Positions 53,747-63,680 are shown, counted from the stretch's first letter. The stretch: 64,000 nucleotides of DNA from Clostridia bacterium (GCA_017435385.1 JAFSFB010000014.1:1-64000); one strand, 5' to 3'. Notes: a model not told the origin generated them from the letters alone. Made by a program: numbers and translations.

Positions 53747-54349
53747 ATGGTATATGCGGTGATATCTGCATTGACAGGATACATTATAGGAAGCATTAAT
53801 TTTGCGGTCATATTCTCTAAAATTATTTACGGAAACGATATCAGAAATTCAGGGAGCGGAAATCCCGGAGCAACAAATGCCGTAAGGATCTACGGAAAAA
53901 AGTTCGGAGCGGCAATTTTTCTTTGTGATTTTTCAAAAGGTCTTTTGTCGGTTGCGATTGCAAGGCTTTTTGTTACAGCTTTTGACGCTCCGATGCAGGT
54001 GATGCTTGCGGCAGGATTTTTCGCTCAGCTCGGTCATGTTCTGCCCGTCTTTCACGGCTTCAGAGGCGGCAAGGGTGTTGCAACGGCTGTCGGAGCGGCG
54101 TTTGCGCTCATGCCATTGACGGCAATTGTTCTTCTTGCGCTGTTTGCTGCAGTTCTTTTTATGACAAAATATGTTGCGGTTGCGTCGGGAGTATGTGCGG
54201 CGGTCTATCCGATTCTTGCGTATTTTATGAGCGGAGAAAACGCCGTATATTATTGTATATATGCCGCATCATGCTCAATGCTCATTCTGATACGCCATGT
54301 TTCAAATTTCGCACGGCTGAGCAGGGGAGAAGAAGGGAAAATAAAGTGA
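53747..54349 (+). CDS. plsY: glycerol-3-phosphate acyltransferase
   Basis: Membrane enzyme that transfers acyl from acyl-phosphate to glycerol-3-phosphate, the first step of phospholipid synthesis. 200 residues with about five transmembrane helices. The family motifs are GSGNPGATNAVR, HVLPVFHGFRGGKGVAT and a later HVSNF segment. GGGTGAT precedes the ATG. A possible promoter TTGAGA/TATAAA (18-bp spacer) lies at 53651-53680. Confidence 0.93.
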   Translation: MVYAVISALTGYIIGSINFAVIFSKIIYGNDIRNSGSGNPGATNAVRIYGKKFGAAIFLCDFSKGLLSVAIARLFVTAFDAPMQVMLAAGFFAQLGHVLPVFHGFRGGKGVATAVGAAFALMPLTAIVLLALFAAVLFMTKYVAVASGVCAAVYPILAYFMSGENAVYYCIYAASCSMLILIRHVSNFARLSRGEEGKIK

Positions 54350-54416
54350 TAGACCGCACCGTCGGATGACGGGTACATATTGCAGAAAAAACTTCATAAA
54401 AATATAAAATTTGCTC

Positions 54417-54445
54417 TTGACAAATCGGGCAGAAGGGTATATCAT
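54417..54445 (+). promoter_or_regulatory. sigma-A promoter
   Basis: TTGACA (54417-54422), 17-bp spacer, TATCAT (54440-54445), ahead of the symporter gene. Confidence 0.7.
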
Positions 54446-54507
54446 ATAGAAAACACTTTAGCGCACAAAAGCTTTAAAGCTTTAAAGATTTAAAGGAGCG
54501 ATACAAA

Positions 54508-56052
54508 ATGGATAAGCTGCCTATCTGGATAACGATCGGTGTTTATGTCGTTATCATGGCTGTTATCGGAATCACACAGGGCAAAAAAGCCCACTCGATC
54601 GCAGATCTCACGGTCGGCGGACGTAATGCGGGTGCATGGCTTTCTGCTCTTTCTTACGGCACGGCATATTTCTCCGCCGTTATGTTTGTCGGCTACGCAG
54701 GAGGCACGGGCAAGGGCTTCGGTCTTTGGGGCATTCTTGCAGGCATCGGAAATGCTGTTTTCGGTTCGTGGCTTGCATGGAAGGTTCTTGCAAGAAGAAC
54801 GAGGGATGTTTCGGCAAGACTTAAAATCAAGACCATGCCTCAGCTTCTGGATAAAAGATATTCAAGCCCTGCAATGCGTCTTTTCGCCTGCATCGTTATA
54901 TTTATATTCCTTATTCCCTATTCCGCTTCCGTTTACAAAGGACTTGCTTCGATCGCAGATATCCTTCTGGGAATCAGGGTTGAATACTGCATGATAATTA
55001 TTGCTGTTGTTGCGGCTCTTATGCTCGTTTTCGGCGGATATCTTGTTCAGGCAAGAGCCGATTTCTTCCAGGGCATCGTTATGATGTTCGGCGTTGCTCT
55101 TCTGATTATCTGCGTTGTCCGCTGTGACAAGGTCGGCGGTATTCAGGGCATCGTGGAATACGCTCAGACTCAGGGCGCTCAGCTCAGCGCAACGAACGGA
55201 CTTCCCAAGCTCAATGCGAATCAGTGGATTTCTCTCTGGGCAACCGTTCTCATGACGAGCTTCGGCACATGGGGACTTCCTCAGATGGTTACGAAGTATT
55301 TCGGAATCAAGGATGACAAGCAGGCTAAAAAAGGCATCACGATCTCAACCTTCTTCGCTCTTCTCGTTGCGGGCGGCGGATATTTCATCGGCTCTCTCTG
55401 CTACAGATTCTTTGACTGGGAAACTCTCAACAACCCTGAGGCTGAAGGCTTCATCGCTCAGGACTACATAGTTCCCGGAATGCTTGAAGCGGCGAACATT
55501 CCCGCAGTTCTTCTCGGTATCGTGCTCATGCTTCTGATTGCGGCTTCTGTTTCGACTCTCTGCTCCGTAACCCTTACCGCAAGTTCAACTCTCACCATTG
55601 ACTTTATCAAGCATTTCCGAAAAGATATGGATGAGAAAAAAACATCATTTACAATCAAGGCTTTATGTGTTATATTTGTCGTATGTTCTTATATTATTGC
55701 AAATACCGACACACCCATTCTTGACATGATGAGCTATTCATGGGGCATCATTTCCGGCTCATTCCTTGCACCCTATGTCATCTCTCTCTTCTGGAAGAAG
55801 ATGAACACAAAGGGCGCATGGGCAGGCATCATCGGAGGCTTTGCTCTTGCGATCATTCCTGCTGCGGCAAAGCTTATCTCTTACTTTGCGGATAATGCAG
55901 TTGTATCGCAGCTTGCAGGCAAGGGTCCCGTTTTCGCCTGCATAGCCATGGCTGCATCGATCGTTCTTTGCGTTGCCGTCAGCGCAGTCACAAGGTCAAC
56001 GAACGGGAAGGAGACCGAGTTCTTCTATACCGGTGTAATTGATGCCGAATAA
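54508..56052 (+). CDS. sodium:solute symporter (SSS family)
   Basis: Membrane symporter of 514 residues with about 13 transmembrane helices. N-terminal GGRNAGAWLSALSYGTAYFS and the GTWGLPQMVTKYF segment in the middle are typical of the sodium:solute symporter (SLC5-like, PutP/pantothenate) family. AAAGGAG precedes the ATG. The acyl-CoA synthetase and 2-oxoacid oxidoreductase downstream suggest it imports a carboxylate or amino acid. A terminator follows. Confidence 0.88.
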   Translation: MDKLPIWITIGVYVVIMAVIGITQGKKAHSIADLTVGGRNAGAWLSALSYGTAYFSAVMFVGYAGGTGKGFGLWGILAGIGNAVFGSWLAWKVLARRTRDVSARLKIKTMPQLLDKRYSSPAMRLFACIVIFIFLIPYSASVYKGLASIADILLGIRVEYCMIIIAVVAALMLVFGGYLVQARADFFQGIVMMFGVALLIICVVRCDKVGGIQGIVEYAQTQGAQLSATNGLPKLNANQWISLWATVLMTSFGTWGLPQMVTKYFGIKDDKQAKKGITISTFFALLVAGGGYFIGSLCYRFFDWETLNNPEAEGFIAQDYIVPGMLEAANIPAVLLGIVLMLLIAASVSTLCSVTLTASSTLTIDFIKHFRKDMDEKKTSFTIKALCVIFVVCSYIIANTDTPILDMMSYSWGIISGSFLAPYVISLFWKKMNTKGAWAGIIGGFALAIIPAAAKLISYFADNAVVSQLAGKGPVFACIAMAASIVLCVAVSAVTRSTNGKETEFFYTGVIDAE

Positions 56053-56068
56053 AATTGATAATATCGGT

Positions 56069-56099
56069 AAAACGGAATGCCTTGACGGCACTCCGTTTT
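56069..56099 (+). terminator. intrinsic terminator
   Basis: 13-bp stem with one mismatch (56069-56081 with 56087-56099), ending in a T-run. Confidence 0.7.
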
Positions 56100-56150
56100 C
56101 CGTCGTTTATAAAAGAATTATATTTTAAGAAAAGGATTGAACAAATTAAC

Positions 56151-57800
56151 ATGCCTATCACAAAATTTCTCGAAAGAAACGCAGAGCTCTACAAGGATGA
56201 TGTCAGCCTTGTTGAGATAAACCCCGAAATTCAGGAGAACAGCCGAGTCACATGGAGAGAATATTCTCTTATTGAGCAGGGCTCAAAGGGTGACGGAAGA
56301 AGCGAAATAACATGGGATGAGTTCAATAAGAAGGCTAACCGCTTTGCCAATTTCCTTCTTTCAAGAGGAATCAAAAAGGGTGACAGAGTCGCCATTCTTC
56401 TCATGAACTGCATTGAATATCTGCCCATTTATTTCGGTATTCTCAAGACGGGAGCACTTGCCGTTCCTCTCAACTACCGCTATACTGCGGAAGAGATCAA
56501 ATACTGCCTCAAGCTTTCCGAAAGCGATGTTATCGTTTTCGGCCCCGAATTTACGGGCCGTATGGAACAGATTTCGGACAGAATTCCCAAGGTCAAGCTC
56601 CGCCTTTATCTCGGTGCGGACTGCCCGACATTTGCCGAAAGCTATAATCAGCTCGTTACATACTGCACATCGAGAAATCCCGAGATCGAGCTGAGCGACG
56701 ATGACCATGCCGCTATCTATTTCTCATCGGGAACAACGGGCTTCCCCAAGGCTATTCTTCACGCTCATAAGGCACTTGTTCATTCGTGCCTTGTTGAGCA
56801 GAACCACCATTCGCAGACAAAGGACGATGTTTTCCTCTGCATTCCTCCGCTTTATCACACGGGTGCAAAAATGCACTGGTTCGGCAGTCTGCTTGTCGGC
56901 GGCAAGACGGTTCTTCTCAAGGGCGCAAAGCCCGACAGGATCATCAAAACCGTTTCTCAGGAAAAATGCTCTATCGTATGGCTTCTTGTGCCGTGGGCTC
57001 AGGATATTCTTGATGCCATCGAAAGAGGCGATATCGAGCTTGACAGATATAATCTTGACCAGTGGCGACTCATGCATATCGGCGCTCAGCCCGTTCCGCC
57101 CAGCCTTATCAAGAGGTGGCTCAAGATTTTCCCGAACCATAAGTATGACACGAACTACGGTCTGAGCGAATCCATCGGACCCGGCTGCGTTCATCTCGGT
57201 GTGGAAAACGTTCATAAGGTCGGTGCGATCGGAAAAGCGGGCTACGGCTGGGAAACAAAGATCATCGACGAAAACGGAAATACCGTTGAAAGAGGAGAGG
57301 TCGGCGAGCTTGCAGTCAAGGGTCCCGGCGTAATGCTCTGCTATTTCAACGACGACAAGGCAACGAGCGAAACGATTCATGGCGAGTGGCTTTATACGGG
57401 CGACATGGCTCAGGAGGATGAGGATGGCTTCATCTATCTTGTTGACCGTAAGAAGGATGTTATCATCTCGGGCGGCGAGAATCTCTATCCCGTTCAGATC
57501 GAAGACTTCCTCAGAAAGCACGAAGCAATCAAGGATGTTGCGGTTATAGGTCTTCCCGATGCCAGACTCGGCGAAATTGCCGCCGCAATCATTGAGCTTA
57601 AAGAGGGCTGCAAGGCGGACGAAGAGGATATCAACGATTTCTGCCGTGATCTTCCCCGTTATAAGCGTCCTCATAAGCTTATCTTTGCAGAGGTTCCCCG
57701 TAATCCTACGGGTAAAATCGAAAAGCCCAAGCTCCGCAAGATCTACTGCGGCGAAAGCCTTGTTGCAACTCAGGTTGAAATGAATGTCAATAAGCAATAA
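56151..57800 (+). CDS. acyl-CoA synthetase (AMP-binding)
   Basis: ANL-superfamily ligase of 549 residues that activates a carboxylic acid with ATP and CoA. Motifs: SSGTTGFPK near 191, NYGLSES, YTGDMAQEDEDGF, DRKKDVIISGGEN and catalytic Lys in NPTGKIEKPKLR at the C-terminus. The MPITKFLERNAELY N-terminus marks the start at 56151; AAAAGG is present, though at long spacing. The position between a carboxylate-type symporter and IorAB suggests an aryl or short-chain acid substrate. Confidence 0.88.
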   Translation: MPITKFLERNAELYKDDVSLVEINPEIQENSRVTWREYSLIEQGSKGDGRSEITWDEFNKKANRFANFLLSRGIKKGDRVAILLMNCIEYLPIYFGILKTGALAVPLNYRYTAEEIKYCLKLSESDVIVFGPEFTGRMEQISDRIPKVKLRLYLGADCPTFAESYNQLVTYCTSRNPEIELSDDDHAAIYFSSGTTGFPKAILHAHKALVHSCLVEQNHHSQTKDDVFLCIPPLYHTGAKMHWFGSLLVGGKTVLLKGAKPDRIIKTVSQEKCSIVWLLVPWAQDILDAIERGDIELDRYNLDQWRLMHIGAQPVPPSLIKRWLKIFPNHKYDTNYGLSESIGPGCVHLGVENVHKVGAIGKAGYGWETKIIDENGNTVERGEVGELAVKGPGVMLCYFNDDKATSETIHGEWLYTGDMAQEDEDGFIYLVDRKKDVIISGGENLYPVQIEDFLRKHEAIKDVAVIGLPDARLGEIAAAIIELKEGCKADEEDINDFCRDLPRYKRPHKLIFAEVPRNPTGKIEKPKLRKIYCGESLVATQVEMNVNKQ

Positions 57801-57825
57801 AAATTAAAAAATTGCTCATTTTGTG

Positions 57826-57854
57826 TTGTAATTTTGCCTTATTAATATTATAAT
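57826..57854 (+). promoter_or_regulatory. sigma-A promoter of ior operon
   Basis: TTGTAA (57826-57831), 17-bp spacer, TATAAT (57849-57854). Confidence 0.7.
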
Positions 57855-57892
57855 ATTTAATTATTTTCCCTTTATGATTAGGAGGATTTCAG

Positions 57893-59638
57893 TTGAAGAA
57901 ACTGTTTTTGGGCAACGAAGCTGTTGCCAGAGGACTTTACGAGGCAGGCTGCCGTGTTGTTTCGAGCTATCCCGGAACTCCCAGCACAGAGGTTACGGAG
58001 TTTGCCGCAAAATACGATGAGATCTTTTCGGAATGGGCTCCCAACGAAAAGGTTGCCATGGAGGTTGCATTCGGCGCAAGCGTTGCGGGCGCACGCTCAT
58101 TCTGCGCCATGAAGCATGTCGGACTTAACGTTGCTGCCGACCCGCTTTTCACGGCTTCATATACGGGCGTCAACGCAGGTATGGTTATTCTTGTTGCTGA
58201 CGATCCCGGAATGCATTCCTCTCAGAACGAGCAGGATTCAAGACACTATGCCATGGGCGCAAAGATCATGATGCTTGAGCCCTCGGATTCCGCAGAATGC
58301 CTTGACTATGCAAAGAGAGCTTTTGAGCTCTCCGAAAAATTTGACACTCCCGTTATTCTCAGAGTCACAACAAGAGTTGCTCATTCGAGAAGCGCTGCCG
58401 AGATAACCGACAGAGTGGATAACGGACTCAGGGAATACATAAAGAATCCGCAGAAATATGTCATGGTTCCCGCAAACGCAAAGGGTAAGCATGTCGTTGT
58501 TGAGCAGAGAATCCTTGACCAGATCGCATATTGCGAAAAGGAAGCCGTTGAAAACGGACTGAATACGGTTGAATATAACAGCAAGAAGATCGGCGTTATC
58601 GCTTCGGGCATCTGCTATCAGTATGCAAAAGAAGCTCTCGGCGAGAATGCATCGTATCTCAAGCTCGGATGCGTTTATCCGCTTCCCGTTGAGCTTATCA
58701 GGAGCTTTGCCGCAGAATGCGAAAAGGTCTATGTTCTTGAAGAACTTGACGACTATCTCGAAACTCATTGCCGCAAGAACGGCATCGAGGTTATCGGTAA
58801 GGAAGCATTCACGCTTCAGGGAGAATATTCTCAGAGTCTTATTGCAAAGGTTATTCTCGGTGAAGAAAAGAGCTGTCTGACGACTGATGTCAACATCGTT
58901 CCCAGACCTCCCGTTCTTTGCGCAGGCTGTCCCCACAGAGGTCTTTTCTATGCTCTTAAGCAGCTTAAAGTTACCGTCAGCGGCGATATAGGATGCTATA
59001 CTCTCGGTGCATCCCAGCCCCTCGGCATGATCGACACGGTTCTCTGCATGGGCGCATCCGTTTCGGCTCTTCACGGCAGAAACCTTGCAGATCACGGAAA
59101 CGCAAAGAAGAGCGTTGCCGTTATCGGTGACTCGACCTTCATTCACTCCGGCGTAACGGGTCTTATCAATATCGCTTATAATGCAACCGATTCGGTCGTT
59201 ATCATTCTCGATAACTCGATCACAGGCATGACGGGACATCAGCAGAATCCGACAACGGGCTTCAACATCAAGGGTGAGCCTGCAGCGGCAGTAAGTCTTG
59301 AAAAGCTTGCAAATGCAGTCGGTATCAATACGGTTATTGTTGTTGATCCCTATAATCTCGAAGAAACGAAAAACGGTATTCAGCAGGCTCTTGAAGCTGA
59401 CGGCCCCGCCGTTGTTATTTCAAGAAGACCCTGTGCGCTTCTCAAAACCGTTAAGCATAATCCGCCCCTTAAAGTCAATAAGGACAAATGCAAGTCCTGC
59501 AAGATGTGCATGAAGATCGGCTGTCCCGCCATCAGCATGAAGGACGGCAAGGCTCAGATCGACTTTACGCAGTGCCTCGGCTGTAATGTCTGCAGCCAGC
59601 TTTGCAAATTCGGTGCAATTGAAGAGGGGGTAGAATAA
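57893..59638 (+). CDS. iorA: indolepyruvate:ferredoxin oxidoreductase, alpha subunit
   Basis: Oxidises aryl pyruvates from aromatic amino acids to arylacetyl-CoA, reducing ferredoxin. The 581-residue subunit has a pyrimidine-binding half (SSYPGTPSTEVTEF), a thiamine-diphosphate half (GDSTFIHSG with the following N), and a C-terminal two-cluster ferredoxin domain (CKSCKMC, then CLGCNVC). It starts at TTG (57893) with a perfect AGGAGG. It overlaps iorB by one base, forming the heteromeric enzyme. Confidence 0.95.
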   Translation: MKKLFLGNEAVARGLYEAGCRVVSSYPGTPSTEVTEFAAKYDEIFSEWAPNEKVAMEVAFGASVAGARSFCAMKHVGLNVAADPLFTASYTGVNAGMVILVADDPGMHSSQNEQDSRHYAMGAKIMMLEPSDSAECLDYAKRAFELSEKFDTPVILRVTTRVAHSRSAAEITDRVDNGLREYIKNPQKYVMVPANAKGKHVVVEQRILDQIAYCEKEAVENGLNTVEYNSKKIGVIASGICYQYAKEALGENASYLKLGCVYPLPVELIRSFAAECEKVYVLEELDDYLETHCRKNGIEVIGKEAFTLQGEYSQSLIAKVILGEEKSCLTTDVNIVPRPPVLCAGCPHRGLFYALKQLKVTVSGDIGCYTLGASQPLGMIDTVLCMGASVSALHGRNLADHGNAKKSVAVIGDSTFIHSGVTGLINIAYNATDSVVIILDNSITGMTGHQQNPTTGFNIKGEPAAAVSLEKLANAVGINTVIVVDPYNLEETKNGIQQALEADGPAVVISRRPCALLKTVKHNPPLKVNKDKCKSCKMCMKIGCPAISMKDGKAQIDFTQCLGCNVCSQLCKFGAIEEGVE

Positions 59639-60207
59639 TGAACAAATCAATTATGATAGTCGGCGTCGGCGGTCAGGGAACCCTGCTCGCAAGCCGCATT
59701 CTCGGCTCGGCTCTTCTTGACTGCGGCTTTGATGTCAAGGTTTCGGAGGTTCACGGAATGAGCCAGAGAGGCGGCTCGGTCGTTACCTATGTCCGTTGCG
59801 GTGAAAAGGTTGCTTCGCCCATTATTGAAAAAGGAGAAGCCGATATCATCCTTGCTTTTGAACAGCTTGAAGCTGCAAGATGGATCGAATATCTCAAGCC
59901 CGACGGAAAAATTATTGTCAACACTCAGCAGATCGATCCCATGCCCGTTGTTATGGGTGCGGCGGAATATCCCGAAGGAATTATTGATGCTCTCAAGGCA
60001 TCGGGTGCCGCAGTTCAGGCAATTGATGCTCTTCCTCTCGCTGTTGAGGCAGGAACGGCAAAGGCAGTCAATGTTATTCTCATCGGCGCAATGGCAAAGA
60101 GCATGGAGCTCGATAAGGAAGTCTGGATAAAGGCACTCAGAGAGAGCGTTCCCCCCAAGTTCCTTGAACTTAACCTTAAAGCCTTTGATATGGGCTATGA
60201 TGCATAA
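59638..60207 (+). CDS. iorB: indolepyruvate:ferredoxin oxidoreductase, beta subunit
   Basis: 189-residue gamma-domain subunit of the 2-oxoacid:ferredoxin oxidoreductase. GVGGQGTLLASRIL at the N-terminus and SEVHGMSQRGGSV are diagnostic. It starts inside the stop of iorA (TAATG). The next gene, a phenylacetate-CoA ligase, follows after 23 bases. Confidence 0.95.
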   Translation: MNKSIMIVGVGGQGTLLASRILGSALLDCGFDVKVSEVHGMSQRGGSVVTYVRCGEKVASPIIEKGEADIILAFEQLEAARWIEYLKPDGKIIVNTQQIDPMPVVMGAAEYPEGIIDALKASGAAVQAIDALPLAVEAGTAKAVNVILIGAMAKSMELDKEVWIKALRESVPPKFLELNLKAFDMGYDA

Positions 60208-60230
60208 GTCAGAAAGGAAGCGAAAATAAA

Positions 60231-61538
60231 ATGGCAAAATATTATCAGCCGGAAATCGAAACCGCATCGCTTGAGGAACTCAGAGCTATTCAGAACGAAA
60301 AGCTCGTCAAGCAGGTAAAGCACGTTTATGAAAACGTTGAATATTACCGCAACCTCATGGATGAAAAGGGAGTTAAGCCCGAGGATATCAAGTCGATCGA
60401 CGATCTTCATAAGCTGCCCTTCCTCACAAAGGCAGACCTCAGAGATGCTTATCCTTACGGACTTCTGGCTACTGACCTGAAAAACTGCGTCAGAATCCAG
60501 TCAACAAGCGGAACAACAGGCCGCAGAGTTGTTGCTTTCTATACTCAGAAGGATGTTGACCTCTGGGAGGAATGCTGCGCAAGAGCGATTACCGCTGTCG
60601 GCGGCACAAATGAGGATGTCTGTCAGGTTGCTTACGGATACGGTCTTTTCACGGGCGGTCCCGGTCTTAACGGCGGCTCTCACAAGGTCGGCTGTCTGAC
60701 TCTCCCCATGTCATCGGGTAACACGGAGCGTCAGATTCAGTTTATGCAGGACCTTCACGCAACAATCATCTGCTGCACTCCTTCATACGCCGCATATATC
60801 GGCGAAACCCTCAAGGAAATGGGAATTTCTCCCGATGACCTCGACCTCAAGGCAGGCATATTCGGCGCTGAGCCCTGGACCGAGGAAATGCGCCGTGATA
60901 TCGAAAAATCTCTCGGTATCAAGGCATATGACATTTATGGTCTGACTGAAACGAGCGGCCCCGGCGTTTCGTTTGAGTGCGAAGAGCAGAAAGGCATGCA
61001 TATCAACGAGGACCATTTCCTCGCAGAAATCATCGATCCCGAAACGGGCGAGGTTCTTCCCGAGGGCTCAAAGGGTGAGCTTGTTTTCACAAGCCTTGAC
61101 AAGGAAGCATTCCCGCTTCTCAGATACCGCACAAGAGATATCTGCGTTCTTTCAAGAAAGAAATGCTCCTGCGGAAGAACTCTCATCAAGATGTCGAAGC
61201 CCATGGGCAGAAGCGATGATATGCTTATTATCAGAGGTGTCAATGTCTTCCCGTCACAGATCGAAACCGTTCTTATCAAGGAAGGCTACAGCTCGAACTA
61301 TCTTATCGAGGTCGACAGAGAAAACAACACGGACACTCTCGATGTTTATGTTGAGCTCAATCCCGAGCAGTTCTCCGATACGGTCAAGGACCTTACCGCT
61401 AAGGAAAAGGCTCTTGCAGGCGCAATCAAGACGATGCTCGGCATCAATCCCAAGGTTCATCTTGTTGCTCCCAAGACAATCACAAGAAGTGAGGGCAAGG
61501 CTGTAAGAGTTATCGACAAGAGAAAGCTTCACGACTGA
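60231..61538 (+). CDS. paaK: phenylacetate-CoA ligase
   Basis: ANL ligase of 435 residues that interconverts arylacetate and arylacetyl-CoA. Motifs: QSTSGTTGRR, YGLTETSGPG, YRTRDIC and GRSDDMLIIRGVNVFPSQIE, as in PaaK. GAAAGGA precedes the ATG. In an IorAB operon it probably runs in the reverse direction, producing ATP and an excreted arylacetate, or recaptures imported arylacetate. In anaerobes without the aerobic paa pathway, the former is common. Confidence 0.93.
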   Translation: MAKYYQPEIETASLEELRAIQNEKLVKQVKHVYENVEYYRNLMDEKGVKPEDIKSIDDLHKLPFLTKADLRDAYPYGLLATDLKNCVRIQSTSGTTGRRVVAFYTQKDVDLWEECCARAITAVGGTNEDVCQVAYGYGLFTGGPGLNGGSHKVGCLTLPMSSGNTERQIQFMQDLHATIICCTPSYAAYIGETLKEMGISPDDLDLKAGIFGAEPWTEEMRRDIEKSLGIKAYDIYGLTETSGPGVSFECEEQKGMHINEDHFLAEIIDPETGEVLPEGSKGELVFTSLDKEAFPLLRYRTRDICVLSRKKCSCGRTLIKMSKPMGRSDDMLIIRGVNVFPSQIETVLIKEGYSSNYLIEVDRENNTDTLDVYVELNPEQFSDTVKDLTAKEKALAGAIKTMLGINPKVHLVAPKTITRSEGKAVRVIDKRKLHD

Positions 61539-61558
61539 TCAAGAAAGGAGATTAAGAA

Positions 61559-61981
61559 ATGAGCGTTAAACAGATTTCGGTTTTTATTGAAAACAAAAAA
61601 GGCAAGCTTGCAGAAGCAACCAGATTCATTGCAGACCATAACATCAACCTCAGAGCTCTTTCGATCGCCGATACTCAGGATTTCGGTATTCTGAGAATTA
61701 TCTGCGACGATCCGAAAAATGCTCAGGCAGCGCTTAATGACGGCGGATATATCACAACGGTTACAGATGTCCTTGCCGCCGCAATTTCGGACACTCCCGG
61801 CTCTCTTGCAACGATTCTCGAGGTGCTCTCCGAGGCAAATGTTGTTGTTGAATATACATATGCGTTCAACACCTCGAAGGCAGGAGCTTACATGATTTTC
61901 AGAGTTGACGACAATCAGGTTGCCGCCGCCGCTCTTGCAGGCTCAGGCATCAAGACTGCAAATCAGGAAGATCTTTTCTGA
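61559..61981 (+). CDS. tandem ACT-domain regulatory protein
   Basis: 140-residue protein made of two ACT domains (QISVFIENKKGKLAEATRF and SDTPGSLATILEVLSE), which usually bind amino acids. AAAGGAG precedes the ATG. It is the last gene of the iorA-iorB-paaK operon. This neighbourhood is common in Clostridia, so it probably senses an aromatic amino acid or product to regulate the pathway. Confidence 0.88.
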   Translation: MSVKQISVFIENKKGKLAEATRFIADHNINLRALSIADTQDFGILRIICDDPKNAQAALNDGGYITTVTDVLAAAISDTPGSLATILEVLSEANVVVEYTYAFNTSKAGAYMIFRVDDNQVAAAALAGSGIKTANQEDLF

Positions 61982-62001
61982 TTCACCTTATAAAAACAGC
62001 A

Positions 62002-62040
62002 ATCCCGTATCAGCCGGATCGGTTGATACGGGATATTTTT
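62002..62040. terminator. bidirectional terminator
   Basis: 11-bp perfect stem (62002-62012 with 62024-62034), then a T-rich run reaching the convergent gene end. Confidence 0.85.
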
Positions 62041-63526
62041 ATTTGTGATAGAGTTTTTTCGTCTGATATCTCGGCTCGCAGGTGAGGTTCATGCCGATTT
62101 TTCTGTAGACATCGGCATCAACCTGAGAGAGGATGACCGTTGAGTGAGCCTCACACCCCTTGAGAAGTTCGATTGAATCGAGAGCTTTTTTGGCGACGGG
62201 ATTGGTGCTTGCGCTCATTGAAAGGGCGATCAGCGTTTCGTCGGAATGAAGTCTGGGGTTCTGACCTTTGAGAATACCCGTTTTCAATTCCTGAATAGGC
62301 TCGATGATCGAGGGGGCAATCATCAGAAGGTCCTCGGGAAGCCCTGCGATAGCCTTTGCGGCGTTGAGCAGAGCCGCAGACGATGCACCGAGAAGGTTTG
62401 AGGTCTTGCCCGTGACGATTCTTCCGTCGGGAAGCTCGATTGCAACTGCGGGCTGACCCTCGGTTTCGTTGCTTCTTTCGGCAGCGGCTTTGATAACCGC
62501 TCTGTCGTCAACGCTGACTCCTGCCTGATTCATGAGGCTGACGATCTTGTCAACGGCTTCCTGCTTGCCTCTGCCCATGCGAAGGTCGCACATGGCATTG
62601 AAATAGCGGCGGATGATCTCTGATTTTGAAGCTTCTCTCGTTGCCTCGTCATCGCAGATGCAGTAGCCTGCCATATTAACGCCCATGTCGGTAGGTGACT
62701 TATAGGGGCTGACACCCTCGATCTTTTCAAAAATTGCATTGAGAACGGGGAAAACCTCAACATCTCTGTTATAGTTGACGGTCGTCACTCCGTAAGCCTC
62801 GAGATGATAGGGGTCGATCATGTTGACATCGTTGAGGTCTGCGGTTGCCGCTTCATATGCGAGATTGACGGGATGCTTGAGAGGAAGATTCCAGATGGGG
62901 AAGGTCTCGAATTTTGCGTATCCCGCTTTGTTACCTCTCTGATTTTCGTGGTAAAGCTGAGAAAGGCAGGTTGCCATTTTTCCGCTTCCGGGGCCGGGGG
63001 CGGTTATGACAACGAGAGGTCTTTCGGTTTCGATGAAATCGTTTTTGCCGAAGCCTGCATCGCTGACGATATGAGAAACATTATAGGGATAACCCTCGAT
63101 ATTATAATGAATAAAGACCTTGACACCGAGCTGTTCAAGCTTTGACTTGAAAGCAAGGGCGGCAGGCTGACCGTTGAACTGAGCGAGAACAACGCTTCCG
63201 ACAAAAAGACCTGCGCCTCTGTAGGCGTCAATAAGGCGGAGAACATCTGCATCGTAAGTAATGCCGAGGTCACGTCTGATCTTGTTGCTTCCGATGTCGC
63301 TCGAGTTGATGACAATAACGACCTCAACATCGTTGGCTATATGCTTGAGCATCTGAAGCTTGCTGTCGGGTGCAAAACCGGGCAGAACTCTTGAAGCGTG
63401 ATAATCGTCAAAAAGCTTGCCGCCGAATTCAAGATAGAGCTTGCCGCCGAATTCGTTGATTCGCTTGCTGATTTCTTCAGACTGGCGTCTGATATATGCC
63501 GCATTGTCAAAACCGATTCTGTTCAA
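62039..63526 (-). CDS. DUF1846 family protein
   Basis: 495-residue cytosolic protein of the DUF1846 family, conserved in Firmicutes, with the N-terminal RIGFDNAAYI and the PGPGSGKMATCLSQLYHE segment that looks like a nucleotide-binding P-loop. Function is not established. I choose TTG at 63526 because AAAGGGTG lies seven bases upstream and the protein then begins NRIGFDN as in relatives; a TTG eight codons earlier lies before the ribosome site. Confidence 0.85.
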   Translation of the reverse strand: MNRIGFDNAAYIRRQSEEISKRINEFGGKLYLEFGGKLFDDYHASRVLPGFAPDSKLQMLKHIANDVEVVIVINSSDIGSNKIRRDLGITYDADVLRLIDAYRGAGLFVGSVVLAQFNGQPAALAFKSKLEQLGVKVFIHYNIEGYPYNVSHIVSDAGFGKNDFIETERPLVVITAPGPGSGKMATCLSQLYHENQRGNKAGYAKFETFPIWNLPLKHPVNLAYEAATADLNDVNMIDPYHLEAYGVTTVNYNRDVEVFPVLNAIFEKIEGVSPYKSPTDMGVNMAGYCICDDEATREASKSEIIRRYFNAMCDLRMGRGKQEAVDKIVSLMNQAGVSVDDRAVIKAAAERSNETEGQPAVAIELPDGRIVTGKTSNLLGASSAALLNAAKAIAGLPEDLLMIAPSIIEPIQELKTGILKGQNPRLHSDETLIALSMSASTNPVAKKALDSIELLKGCEAHSTVILSQVDADVYRKIGMNLTCEPRYQTKKLYHK

Positions 63527-63628
63527 GACCGAACACCCTTTCCTCGACAAAAATGAATTACTAATTAAATATTATATAACACTAATTTTCTTTTATCAAG
63601 AGAAAAGACGAATTTTGTTGCAAAATTT

Positions 63629-63660
63629 AAGCCGCACCCGTTTGTCTGCGGATGCGGCTT
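63629..63660. terminator. hairpin between two minus-strand genes
   Basis: AAGCCGCA/TGCGGCTT (63629-63636, 63653-63660) with an inner CCG/CGG stem. It follows the stop of the right-hand gene; on the minus strand a weak T-rich tail follows. Confidence 0.65.
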
Positions 63661-63680
63661 TGTGTTTAATACTGTTTTAC

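Noticed and set aside
56724..57797. 357-codon minus-strand open frame
   Set aside because: Antisense to the acyl-CoA synthetase; low-complexity hydrophobic/Asp-Asn mix, no ribosome site.
58238..59239. 333-codon minus-strand open frame
   Set aside because: Antisense to iorA, where all motifs are intact; a shadow.
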